Positions 19,911 through 28,191 of a DNA stretch of 64,000 nucleotides are shown in pieces. The number at the start of each line of letters is the position of its first letter. Position 1 is the stretch's first letter. The notes beneath the pieces are model-generated. The model was not told where the DNA came from. It saw only the letters and a program-made list of their open reading frames with translations, and made no database searches. The DNA is from Bacteroidota bacterium (GTDB lineage Bacteria; Bacteroidota; Bacteroidia; Bacteroidales; SZUA-534). Both the position numbers and the translations under genes were made by a program. Location of the stretch: assembly GCA_003250355.1 (NCBI GenBank), contig QKGS01000079.1, forward strand, positions 62,001 through 126,000, in the 5' to 3' direction.

Positions 19911-20381
19911 TTATAAAGACTTTATCTCTTCTTGCAAAATGTCTTGAATTTCAATGAAATTTCGCTGCAACTTATACATATTATCAGCATAGAATTGAAA
20001 TATCTCAGGCCAGTTATCTGAATTATGATATTTTAAACCTTCCATACAAACATAAATCTGTGATACAAATTTCTTTTCAGCTAGTTGAATATCATCTGCC
20101 CATATTATCTCATCTCCAAAACCTTCATTGAGAATATTTTTATATTTATTCAGTATTAAAAATATTTCAAATCTCTTATCGTCATTAACCTCATTAACTT
20201 CAAGAACAACAGAATAAGAACTCTTTTCAAATCCAAATTTCATTTCTACACCTTTCACTCCCGTATCATAAAGCATCCATGAAATAGGCTCTCCTATTTT
20301 TTTACTATAATACCTTGTATAATTTGCAAATGACTTCCAAAACCTTTGCTTCAATTCTTTTGACTCTGCCTTGCTAAACAT
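19911..20381 (-). CDS. DUF4268-type hypothetical protein
   Basis: A 156-residue soluble protein that resembles the DUF4268 family. Visible pieces are the N-terminal helix EL KQRFWKSFANYTRYYS, the strand GVKGVEMKFGFEKSSYSVVLEV, and a long C-terminal helix region NWPEIFQFYADNMYKLQRNFIEI. Members are found in Bacteroidota and sometimes as the tail of nuclease-like proteins, but here it stands alone and I see no catalytic motif. Its ATG overlaps the PfkB stop by eight bases, so the two are translationally coupled. The function is unknown. Confidence 0.75.
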   Translation of the reverse strand: MFSKAESKELKQRFWKSFANYTRYYSKKIGEPISWMLYDTGVKGVEMKFGFEKSSYSVVLEVNEVNDDKRFEIFLILNKYKNILNEGFGDEIIWADDIQLAEKKFVSQIYVCMEGLKYHNSDNWPEIFQFYADNMYKLQRNFIEIQDILQEEIKSL

Positions 20382-21282
20382 TTTTAAACCTTTTTATATA
20401 ATCTGCCGATAAATAATTATCATACGATTTACACACCTCAGCCGAAAAAGAGACCGATGTCTTTAACATATTTATCACAAACTCTTCGCTAATTATTTTA
20501 TTTTCATTTAAAACATAAGAATATATTATTCCTGCCGAAAATGTATCACCTGCTCCAATTGTACTAAGAGCATGAACTCTATCTGAATTTAAATCATAAT
20601 CAAAACTTTCACTTAAATACCCTACCCCATATTCTCCTTTAGTGTAAACCAAATACTCGACATCATACTTTTTCACTCTTTCAAATACCTCATATTTGGT
20701 ATTGAATCCAAAAATTAAATTAAAATCTTCATTTGAACCTTTTACCATATGTGACAAACTTAAATTCTCTTCAACATAAGGCATATATTCATTCAATTTA
20801 TTCAAATAGGACTTTCGAAAATTTGGATCATATATAATAAAAGCCCCATTACTCCGTGCATAACGTAAAAAGCTAATTAATCCTTTTCTAAATATTCTAT
20901 TCAAACTAAACAATGAACCAAACAAAACAATATCACCTTGTTCAATCTTTGGATAATTCATCTCTATTGACCGTTCCAATTCATCCTTATAAAAAGTATA
21001 ATCGGCATTTCTATCACAATCCAAAATAGCTAAAGCTAAATTTGGTCTTACTCCATCAAAAAAAGTAATATTGTTACTATTTACGTTATTCTCTTCCAAA
21101 AAATCAACTATTAATCCGGAAGCACTCCCCTTAGCTAAATATGAAATATGACTAATATCTATCCCTAAACGCCCTAATGAAATTGCAGTATTTAACATAG
21201 AACCACCTACTCTAACTTTTGCACTATCTAATTTATCAATAACTATATCCAAAACAACTTCCCCAATTGTAAAAACTTCCAT
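20374..21282 (-). CDS. PfkB family carbohydrate kinase
   Basis: A ribokinase-fold sugar or nucleoside kinase of 302 residues. The N-terminal glycine motif is KVRVGGSMLNTAISLGRLG (PfkB signature 1), and the anion hole and catalytic aspartate are in STIGAGDTFSAGIIYS (PfkB signature 2). Residues such as IYDPNFRKSYL match the fructokinase/ribokinase type more than adenosine kinase, but the substrate cannot be assigned. Cytoplasmic. It lies in a two-gene minus-strand unit with the DUF4268 gene and is divergent from siaB. No transporter or catabolic gene sits next to it to suggest a sugar. Confidence 0.9.
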   Translation of the reverse strand: MEVFTIGEVVLDIVIDKLDSAKVRVGGSMLNTAISLGRLGIDISHISYLAKGSASGLIVDFLEENNVNSNNITFFDGVRPNLALAILDCDRNADYTFYKDELERSIEMNYPKIEQGDIVLFGSLFSLNRIFRKGLISFLRYARSNGAFIIYDPNFRKSYLNKLNEYMPYVEENLSLSHMVKGSNEDFNLIFGFNTKYEVFERVKKYDVEYLVYTKGEYGVGYLSESFDYDLNSDRVHALSTIGAGDTFSAGIIYSYVLNENKIISEEFVINMLKTSVSFSAEVCKSYDNYLSADYIKRFKNV

Positions 21283-21383
21283 ATCATTGAATTGTTAATT
21301 TTATTAGAAAACTAATATTTCGTTAAACATACTAACATTTTAATGTAATAAAACAATTCTGTTTTTTTTAATATGTTTTTTTA

Positions 21384-21391
21384 TATATTTG
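21384..21391 (+). promoter_or_regulatory. Putative -10 (-7) element for siaB-siaC
   Basis: TATATTTG matches TAnnTTTG and is 24 bases before the chosen siaB ATG. Upstream, TTCTG ends 22 bases before it, a poor -33 match. Confidence 0.45.
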
Positions 21392-21415
21392 TGTTATAAA
21401 CCCATAGAGTTAATA

Positions 21416-21964
21416 ATGATAATGGCTTTTGATGTAGGGCAATGGTTAAATAAGAATTCTGAAGGCGATGTACTCTTCCTTTTTAAAGGAGAAGTATCGA
21501 ATAGCCTCGTTGCCGATTCTCTTGAGAAAATCGAGGAGAAAACATCAGAAGTACCTTCAAAAGTCAAAAAAAAAATATACAATGTTTTTGTAGAATGTAT
21601 GCAAAACCTTTTTCACCACTCTTCTATCATACCTGAATTTGGAAACGGCATAAAAGGAAAGTATGCTATTTGCATTCTTAAACAAACAAAAACTAATTAT
21701 CAAGTCATATCAGGCAACTTTATTGGCGACAAACAAAGAAACTTTCTAGAAAAGCATATTACACATATTAATTCTTTAGATTCAGGCGAATTGAAAGAAT
21801 TATACAAGGAGATACTAGATAATCAAGAGTTTTCCGACAAAGGAGGAGGAGGCTTAGGCTTAGTTGATATGTCTCGCAAATCGGGAAGCAAATTAGAATA
21901 CAAGTTCTCAAATCACGAAAATGGCTTTTTCTTTTTTGAATTATTGATTAACATTGATGTATAA
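21416..21964 (+). CDS. SiaB-family protein kinase (DUF6272)
   Basis: A 182-residue protein with a GHKL-type fold of the SiaB family, which phosphorylates SiaC in the Pseudomonas SiaABCD pathway. The N-box region is FVECMQNLFHHS, where the kinase family usually has ExxQN, and the glycine-rich lid is KGGGGLGLVDMSRKSGSKLEY. These are the two hallmarks. I start at the ATG at 21416; another ATG six bases on (MAFDVG) is equally possible, and a TTG-initiated extension would start inside the promoter element. The siaC-like gene follows after 20 bases. The SpoIIE-type phosphatase and diguanylate cyclase partners of the Pseudomonas system are not adjacent. Confidence 0.85.
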   Translation: MIMAFDVGQWLNKNSEGDVLFLFKGEVSNSLVADSLEKIEEKTSEVPSKVKKKIYNVFVECMQNLFHHSSIIPEFGNGIKGKYAICILKQTKTNYQVISGNFIGDKQRNFLEKHITHINSLDSGELKELYKEILDNQEFSDKGGGGLGLVDMSRKSGSKLEYKFSNHENGFFFFELLINIDV

Positions 21965-21984
21965 TACTTAAAAAACATTTAGAT

Positions 21985-22362
21985 ATGGAACCAATAACTA
22001 TTGCAGGAACACCAAAAACACCTACCGTAAGTTTTGAGCCTTCTGGTAAGGTTGAAATAAAAGGACGCTCTATACCGGAAAATTCTATTGCTTTCTACAA
22101 ACCGTTAGTTGACTGGTTAGAAGAATATATGCAAAATCCTGCTACAAAAACAGAAGTTAATATTCAATTAGAATATTTTAACACAAGTAGCTCAAAATGT
22201 ATTTTAGATGTATTTAAAAAACTTGAAGCAATATATAAAAGCGGTAATGATGTTGCCATAAGTTGGTATTACGAGGAAGACGACGAAGATATGCTTGAAG
22301 CGGGTGAAGATTACCAATCTATCATCAAAATCCCGTTTAAGATGATTGAAATTGAAGAATAG
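21985..22362 (+). CDS. SiaC-family regulatory phosphoprotein (DUF1987)
   Basis: This 125-residue protein belongs to the SiaC/DUF1987 family: small STAS-like proteins switched by a SiaB kinase and a SiaA phosphatase. The phospho-site region is YFNTSSSKCILDVFKKLE, with T67/S68 at the place of the phosphorylated threonine known in Pseudomonas SiaC. The N-terminus (IAGTPKTPTVSFEPSGKVEIKGRSIPEN) and the acidic WYYEEDDEDMLEAGEDY stretch are typical. It is coupled with the SiaB gene and followed by a hairpin terminator. What it controls in this organism is unknown: no diguanylate cyclase is in the window. Confidence 0.88.
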   Translation: MEPITIAGTPKTPTVSFEPSGKVEIKGRSIPENSIAFYKPLVDWLEEYMQNPATKTEVNIQLEYFNTSSSKCILDVFKKLEAIYKSGNDVAISWYYEEDDEDMLEAGEDYQSIIKIPFKMIEIEE

Positions 22363-22377
22363 GGAATAATTATAACT

Positions 22378-22410
22378 AAAAAAAGCTGATTAAATTGATC
22401 AGCTTTTTTT
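22378..22410 (+). terminator. Terminator after siaC, between convergent genes
   Basis: An A-rich 5' arm ending in AGCTGAT pairs with ATCAGCT followed by seven or more Ts, around a seven-base loop. It lies 16 bases after the siaC stop, and the A run on the other side lets it also serve the convergent ABC transporter gene. Confidence 0.75.
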
Positions 22411-22426
22411 TATAGTTAACATTTAA

Positions 22427-25400
22427 TTATTTACCTCTTTCAGAAATATATTCAAGCAATTTCCTTAACAACCTAAACTGTAAAACAAAATACAATAATA
22501 TATTTGAACCCCATATTACTGCAATATTAATCCAATAAGTATCATATTCCAAACCTAAGAACCTCTTGTATGGTGAATAAAAATGAGCCTTAACAAAATT
22601 GCCTTTGGGATCCATATAAATTGGATCGATTTTCTGATACAGCCTGCCATTTATTTCTACTATTCTGTCAATCGTGTTAATGTTCCTTACAAAATCAGTT
22701 AGATTAGAATTTGTATATTTTTTCTTTTTATCAATAAATGTATTTTTATTTCCTGATTCCTGTTGCATTTCATGAATAATATCATCCTTCATTTTACTTA
22801 CCTTATTGTATTTCCTAAGGTAATAAACTCTTAAAGTGCTAAGATACTCCATTGTACTTAACAATACTTTATCATTCACTCTTCCTAAATACAAGTCAAA
22901 AAACACATCAGTAGAAACATTGGGATTAAACTCAAGCTCATCTCTGATTTCATGTCTTAGCAATTCAAGTTCATATTTTATCACTTGCTTCTTTGTTTCA
23001 TCATTCAAGTATCTCCTACAATAAGATACTTTATTTTCCATTGTTTTTAACCAATAATTCTTCTTATAATCTGATTCACTTAAAATCTTATCATATAAGT
23101 AAAACTCCTTTTCAAACTCATTTGATTTAAATTGATGAACTGCTAATGCCTCATATGCCCATCGTGCTGTTATTATTTCACCATACCAAGGAATTTTATT
23201 AGGACTCGAAATTGCCGGATTTAATTTATCGAAAGAAATAATAATTCCACTAAGTATTAACTGAGGTATTACCAAAAACGGAATTAGAATATAAATAGTT
23301 ACAACAGTATCGAAGCTGTCGGATATTATTAAACCTAATATGTTGGCAGAGAACCAAGCACTAAACAACACTAACCAATAATACATATACATATCGGTAA
23401 TACCCATAATAAAATTACCTATAAGTACAAACAAAGCTGTTTGAATTGCACTAATAAAAAACAAAATTGAGAGCTTAGAAAAAATATAACTTGTTCTACT
23501 TAGATTTAGAAATTTCTCTCGTTTTAGAATTTTCTGATCCTTAATTATCTCCTCTGCACTTACTGTTAATCCAACAAATATTGCAATAATTACTGCCATA
23601 AACAGATAAACCGGTAAATTTGGATTCCCACTCAAAGTATATCCGGCACTATTAACACTATAATACTTAATAATAAATGACAATAAAAATGCCAAAGCCG
23701 GCACCTCAAAAAGGTTTATCACCAAATACTGCTTATTTGCAAGCTTTGCAAAAGTATCTCTTAAAACAAATACTAAAAACTGTTTTAATTTACTTGGTTT
23801 CTTGAAAATATTTGGAGGAAGCTTCTCGGTAACTTCATCACTTGAATCATATCTATCGAGCGAATTCTTATATCTTCTACTCCACTGCTCCGGCGATATT
23901 TTCCTGTTGGCTGTAGGATTACCATACTCATCAAGAGTATGTGATTCAATAATATTGAATATTTGTTCAGGGTTTACATTACCACAAAGACGACATTCAC
24001 TATCATTCCAATTTGCATGGTGAATATTCGATTTAAAATATATAATTGAATCTATCGGATTACCACTATAAATCAAATATCCTCCCTGATCCATTATATA
24101 CAACTTATCGAACATTTTAAATATATCAGAAGAGGGTTGATGTATTACACAAAATATCAACTTCCCTTTCAATGATAATTCTTTTAGTAAATCCATTATA
24201 TTTTCTGAATCGCGCGAAGAAAGACCCGATGTTGGCTCATCAAGAAATAATATTGATGGTTCTCTAATAAGTTCAAGTGCTATATTTAATCTCTTACGCT
24301 GACCTCCACTTATTTTTTTATTCAGCGGACTGCCTACTACCATATCTTTTATCCCTAACAGACCAATATTATGCAATACTCTGAATATTTTACGGTTAAT
24401 TTGCATATTGCTTAAACCTCCAAAACAAAGTTTTGCATTAAAATAAAGATTCTGATAAACCGTCAACTCTTCAAAAAGTAAATCATCTTGTGCTACATAC
24501 CCAATTAGCCCTTCTATTTGGTTTCTTTCAGCATTTATATCAATTCCGTTAACCTTAACCGAACCATAAGTAGGAACATAACTCCCATTAAGTACATTAA
24601 GCATTGTGGTTTTTCCTGAACCACTCCCCCCCATTATACCTATAAGGTTACCCGATTCTTCTTTTATACTAAACCGATTCAATCCGATTTTACCACCTCG
24701 AAATTCATATAAAATATCTTCGGCCTTATAAATAATTTTATAATCTGATTCAAAAACATGATAAGCACTAACAATATCGGAATAATATATTGGCTGTAAT
24801 TTGGAATCACGTAAAGCTGATCCATTCGATAAAAAATAAACTTTCCCTTGAGCTAAAAGATGTCCATTTAAATAGTATTCATGTTCTCCAAAATACCGAA
24901 CCATATACATCTCAACATGAGTGGAATACATTACCCATATTTCATCGAGCATAGACTCCTGATGCATATGACGTACACCGGGTTTATTGGTAGTTTTATT
25001 GCCATCTATCAACAAAAGCCTTGCTGTTTCAGGCATTGAATTATTATTGGCGAGAATATAGTTTTTTAAAAGCTCATACTCTTCAATCGGATAATGAAAA
25101 ATATCGCTTACTGTATATACAAATTCAAGTTCTTGTTCTGAAACCTCTTCGTCGGCGTTAATAAATTCCATTAACCTTACAAGAACAACAATTTTTTGTT
25201 TTTGAGTTAGTTCCTCATTAATTTGAGTACATATTTTAAGAACTTTTACAGAACTGAGTGAAAGGTTTTTCGCTTTTTTTGTCTGATTTGTCTGTTTTTT
25301 TTGATAAAGAGCATAAAAACCATCAAATAATTTCAGATAGTCTTCTATAAGCTCTTCATTTATTTGCTGTTTTAAAAAGTATTCAACAATATTTCTACCA

Positions 25401-25474
25401 TTCCTGTTTGAGCTACGAGGTCCGGCAATTATGGCAAATAATTGCATTAAAGCTTTTAAAATCCTTTCGCTCAT
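22427..25474 (-). CDS. ABCG-like ABC transporter with TerB-like N-terminal domain
   Basis: A 1015-residue fusion of ATPase and membrane domain. Residues about 1-160 are helical and resemble TerB-like modules. Residues 175-262 look like a FHA-like beta domain (LNGHLLAQGKVYFLSNGS...YYSDI). The ATPase has Walker A GGSGSGKT (282-289), signature ISGGQRKR (about 388-395), Walker B ILFLDEP (408-414) and H-loop H445. The ABC2-type membrane part spans about 580-780 with six helices. A soluble region of about 185 residues (794-980) splits it from one last helix near 982-1001. A CRLC pair sits at 493-496. It is the last gene of an operon after a lipoprotein and a small secreted protein. The substrate is unknown; the order ATPase then membrane is that of the ABCG/White exporters. 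Confidence 0.85.
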   Translation of the reverse strand: MSERILKALMQLFAIIAGPRSSNRNGRNIVEYFLKQQINEELIEDYLKLFDGFYALYQKKQTNQTKKAKNLSLSSVKVLKICTQINEELTQKQKIVVLVRLMEFINADEEVSEQELEFVYTVSDIFHYPIEEYELLKNYILANNNSMPETARLLLIDGNKTTNKPGVRHMHQESMLDEIWVMYSTHVEMYMVRYFGEHEYYLNGHLLAQGKVYFLSNGSALRDSKLQPIYYSDIVSAYHVFESDYKIIYKAEDILYEFRGGKIGLNRFSIKEESGNLIGIMGGSGSGKTTMLNVLNGSYVPTYGSVKVNGIDINAERNQIEGLIGYVAQDDLLFEELTVYQNLYFNAKLCFGGLSNMQINRKIFRVLHNIGLLGIKDMVVGSPLNKKISGGQRKRLNIALELIREPSILFLDEPTSGLSSRDSENIMDLLKELSLKGKLIFCVIHQPSSDIFKMFDKLYIMDQGGYLIYSGNPIDSIIYFKSNIHHANWNDSECRLCGNVNPEQIFNIIESHTLDEYGNPTANRKISPEQWSRRYKNSLDRYDSSDEVTEKLPPNIFKKPSKLKQFLVFVLRDTFAKLANKQYLVINLFEVPALAFLLSFIIKYYSVNSAGYTLSGNPNLPVYLFMAVIIAIFVGLTVSAEEIIKDQKILKREKFLNLSRTSYIFSKLSILFFISAIQTALFVLIGNFIMGITDMYMYYWLVLFSAWFSANILGLIISDSFDTVVTIYILIPFLVIPQLILSGIIISFDKLNPAISSPNKIPWYGEIITARWAYEALAVHQFKSNEFEKEFYLYDKILSESDYKKNYWLKTMENKVSYCRRYLNDETKKQVIKYELELLRHEIRDELEFNPNVSTDVFFDLYLGRVNDKVLLSTMEYLSTLRVYYLRKYNKVSKMKDDIIHEMQQESGNKNTFIDKKKKYTNSNLTDFVRNINTIDRIVEINGRLYQKIDPIYMDPKGNFVKAHFYSPYKRFLGLEYDTYWINIAVIWGSNILLYFVLQFRLLRKLLEYISERGK

Positions 25475-25493
25475 GCAACTCCTCCGTTGACAA

Positions 25494-25916
25494 TTATTGT
25501 TTAAAACCTATTAACATTACTGCAAATCCTGAAGCCATATACTTTGTATCAAGTTTTGCTTCAATTGTACAATCTAGCGTGTTATCAAATTCAAAATCCC
25601 AATACTCAGCATTTTGAAAATCAGAATTTGAAAAAATTAAATTTCTCTCTTGATCATATAAAGAAAAAATCAGATTACCTGCATCTTTTCCACTATATCC
25701 TACTATTCTATATGTAGTTCCGCCATAAAAAGTAGCATAAAATTCAGCCGATTCTTCTCCGTTCAACAAAGCTGTATATGTTTGTCCATCTGATATAAAC
25801 GGCAACTCGATATGAGAACGACATTTTGTTAATGTAGAATCTAATTGTGCATTCATACTATTGGCTACAAATAAAGCAATAAGTGTAACTATAGCTATGT
25901 ATATATTCTTTTTCAT
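25494..25916 (-). CDS. Small secreted protein, member of a local paralogue family
   Basis: The 140-residue product has a signal peptide (MKKNIYIAIVTLIALFVANSMNAQ with cleavage after MNA). The mature part is beta-rich: LNGEESAEFYATFYGGTTYRI, then LIFSLYDQERNLIF and a segment WDFEFDNTLDCTIEAKL, ending GFAVMLIGFKQ. The same order of motifs is found in two secreted proteins at 33.9-34.9 kb. It lies between a lipoprotein gene (27 bases upstream) and the ABC transporter (19 bases downstream) and is presumably cotranscribed, so it may work with that transporter at the envelope. No known family recognised. Likely periplasmic or outer-surface; function unknown. Confidence 0.75.
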   Translation of the reverse strand: MKKNIYIAIVTLIALFVANSMNAQLDSTLTKCRSHIELPFISDGQTYTALLNGEESAEFYATFYGGTTYRIVGYSGKDAGNLIFSLYDQERNLIFSNSDFQNAEYWDFEFDNTLDCTIEAKLDTKYMASGFAVMLIGFKQ

Positions 25917-25943
25917 TTTATAAGCTTTTTCAAAAAAATTACT

Positions 25944-26843
25944 CTATTTAACTACTTCCTCCCTGATTTTTTTAATGCCAATAGCGATTTTATTAAGAAC
26001 TTCATCACTAACTACCACATCAGATTTTGATTTCACTTTTGTTAACTTATTATCTGCAATAACCTCAGGCTCAATATAAGTATACTCTGATTGAACCTCA
26101 TCAAATTCATAAGAAAGATCTACTAAATTATCAATTAGTTTTGCCATCTCGTCTGATTCATGATAATATGGAGTCATTACTTTAATCAAACTGTTTAACG
26201 GCTGCTTATTTTCACCTAAACGCTTTATTAAATCTTTATTCTTTGTTTCAACAGCTAAATGTGACAATAAGTACATTGACTCAATCCAACCTCCAACAAG
26301 AATTAGTGCACCATCTTTTTGTCTTTGATTCTCTTTCAAGAAAAAGTCAACGTCAGCATAGGTATTCGATATAATATACATTAAAGAGTCCTTATTTGTT
26401 ACATTATGCTCAATTCTATCAAATACATTCACATCAATTGCTGAAGTTAGCCCCAAATCTTGAGTCAATAATTTTATTACTGAAAAATATTTCACAGCAA
26501 TAGGCGATTGTTCATAAGCATTGGCATAAGCTAAATCGGCTCCATATACACCCAAATTAATACTCTTTTTAAAAGTATTATTATATTGTGTATACCGAGT
26601 AGGTACATTAAGCAGCAATTCATTATATCCTGCTCCTATTTCCTTAACAAGAACCGACAACTGATAAGGAGATGGTATACTAAATAGAGTTTGTTCAAAC
26701 TTTATAACCTTATCGGCTGTATCAATTGTTACTTCTAGTTTATCTTCAATAGCTTTTGATCTCTTTTTATCTTTTCCAGACTCACATGAAAAGAATAAAA
26801 AAGAAACCATTACACAAATAGAAAAAATTGTAGTTTTTTTCAT
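25944..26843 (-). CDS. Lipoprotein of unknown function
   Basis: The 299-residue product starts with a lipoprotein signal: MKKTTIFSICVMVSFLFFSC with the cysteine at residue 20 as the lipid site. I use the ATG at 26843, not an in-frame ATG 81 bases upstream, because this places the signal at the N-terminus. The mature part is mostly helical (SPYQLSVLVKEIGAGYNELLLN, GVYGADLAYANAYEQ, YFSVIKLLTQDLGL) and resembles hypothetical lipoproteins common in Bacteroidota. It is the first gene of a three-gene minus-strand string with the small secreted protein and the ABC transporter. No enzymatic motif is visible. Confidence 0.75.
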   Translation of the reverse strand: MKKTTIFSICVMVSFLFFSCESGKDKKRSKAIEDKLEVTIDTADKVIKFEQTLFSIPSPYQLSVLVKEIGAGYNELLLNVPTRYTQYNNTFKKSINLGVYGADLAYANAYEQSPIAVKYFSVIKLLTQDLGLTSAIDVNVFDRIEHNVTNKDSLMYIISNTYADVDFFLKENQRQKDGALILVGGWIESMYLLSHLAVETKNKDLIKRLGENKQPLNSLIKVMTPYYHESDEMAKLIDNLVDLSYEFDEVQSEYTYIEPEVIADNKLTKVKSKSDVVVSDEVLNKIAIGIKKIREEVVK

Positions 26844-26995
26844 ATAAATACATTTGAATAATATCGTTATTTCTTGCTTATGCAAGTAATGAAAAAAAAA
26901 ATAAATCTCAAAGCTATAAAACAATAATGATTATTGCTTTTTGAATCTATTAGTAAATCTATAAAAATTAAGGAAATAAAGAAAGAATGCTTCTG

Positions 26996-27943
26996 TTAAT
27001 TAAATGAATTTAACATTTTTTTATATTCAGACCTGGATAAGTCTTGTACATAATAAGTAGCAGGATTAATTCTCTTATTGTTGTAAATTACTTCATAATG
27101 TAAATGAGGACCTGTTGAACGACCGGTATTTCCCAGTAAACCTACAACTTCACCACGTTTTACAGAATCACCAACATTAACCAAAATTTTATGAAGATGC
27201 GCATATCTTGATTTATATCCAAATCCATGATCAACTAAAACCATTCTTCCATATCCGCCATTCGATTCTGAAACCTGACATACAACCCCTTTTCCAGTTG
27301 AATACACATCTCTTCCTACTTCAGCTGAAATATCTACACCATCGTGCATATCCCAAACTTTTAAAATCGGATGAAATCTATATCCAAATTCTGATGTTAT
27401 CCAATACTTGTCGGGGAAAATTGGAAAAATGCCCGGAACAGATAAGATGCTATCGTTTTTTGAATAAACTGCTTTACCAACAAGCTGATATGATTCTATC
27501 TGCACTTCCAACTGTTTAAGCAGTTGATCTCCTTTCCTATTCGATTCAATCAAAAATTCACCATTCTCGAACCCCCTAAGCTCCGTATAAGATTCAGTAC
27601 CACCATAACCTGCTTTGCGCTCTGTCTCTGACAACTCTTCCATTTGAACTATTACTCTATACAGCTTATCGTCATTATCCTGAATATTCGACAATCTGTT
27701 TGAAATAGAATCAAATTTTTTATTAATATCGGTTAATTTGCTTATAAGCTTCTCATTTTTATAAGTTAACATAACCGTATCAAAAGAAAAGTCGAATACA
27801 AAATGAAAAACTCCCCAAACAAGTGAAGCCAACAATAAGCTACCTCCCAAATACTTAAATACCTTTACAGCAAGATGCTTAGCTGAAAGTTTTGAAGTTT
27901 CAAATTGTAAAGTTTCTTTATTTAATATTATGTTATTACGCAT
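26996..27943 (-). CDS. M23-family metallopeptidase (envelope)
   Basis: A 315-residue inner-membrane-anchored zinc peptidase of the lysostaphin (LytM/M23) type, which cuts peptidoglycan cross-links or regulates such cutting. There is one membrane helix near residues 30-50, a coiled-coil region (LISKLTDINKKFDSISNRLSNIQ) and a C-terminal M23 domain. The metal-binding residues are in FHPILKVWDMHDGVDIS (H and D) and GPHLHYEVIYNNKR (HxH), together with SEFGYRFHP. All ligands are present, so it may be active. It has a divergent partner clpB 248 bases away. Cell elongation or division role in Bacteroidota is likely but not shown. Confidence 0.9.
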   Translation of the reverse strand: MRNNIILNKETLQFETSKLSAKHLAVKVFKYLGGSLLLASLVWGVFHFVFDFSFDTVMLTYKNEKLISKLTDINKKFDSISNRLSNIQDNDDKLYRVIVQMEELSETERKAGYGGTESYTELRGFENGEFLIESNRKGDQLLKQLEVQIESYQLVGKAVYSKNDSILSVPGIFPIFPDKYWITSEFGYRFHPILKVWDMHDGVDISAEVGRDVYSTGKGVVCQVSESNGGYGRMVLVDHGFGYKSRYAHLHKILVNVGDSVKRGEVVGLLGNTGRSTGPHLHYEVIYNNKRINPATYYVQDLSRSEYKKMLNSFN

Positions 27944-28191
27944 ATTTTTATGTTTATAAAAGCAAATATATTTTTTTGAGCCTAAAAAACAATAGTATTA
28001 GTACATTTTTTTATCTAAAAAAAATATTATGTTATGTATTTTTACTAATAATGTTAATAAATGCCATTTTTACATTAGTTTTCAACATTTTGCGACAAAT
28101 AATACATACTTATAAACTTATACGGACAAAAAGTCTTTAAGTTTACAAATGGCAAATTAATTGTGGTTGGTTATGTAAAAAACATTACGTC
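27944..28191 (+). other. Divergent intergenic region between the M23 peptidase and clpB
   Basis: The 248 bases carry the leftward peptidase promoter (listed) but no exact TAnnTTTG box and no CIRCE-like inverted repeat for clpB. The region is AT-rich with no visible RNA gene. Confidence 0.5.
27963..27993 (-). promoter_or_regulatory. Bacteroidota-type promoter for the M23 peptidase gene
   Basis: The minus strand reads TATATTTG at 27963-27970, with a TTG 19 bases upstream of it (27990-27992). The ATG is 20 bases downstream of the -7 box. The -33 box is a partial match. Confidence 0.45.

Noticed and set aside
22427..25474. CRLC pair in the ABC transporter as a zinc finger
   Set aside because: Only two cysteines are visible (493 and 496) and no second pair or histidines are placed to bind metal.
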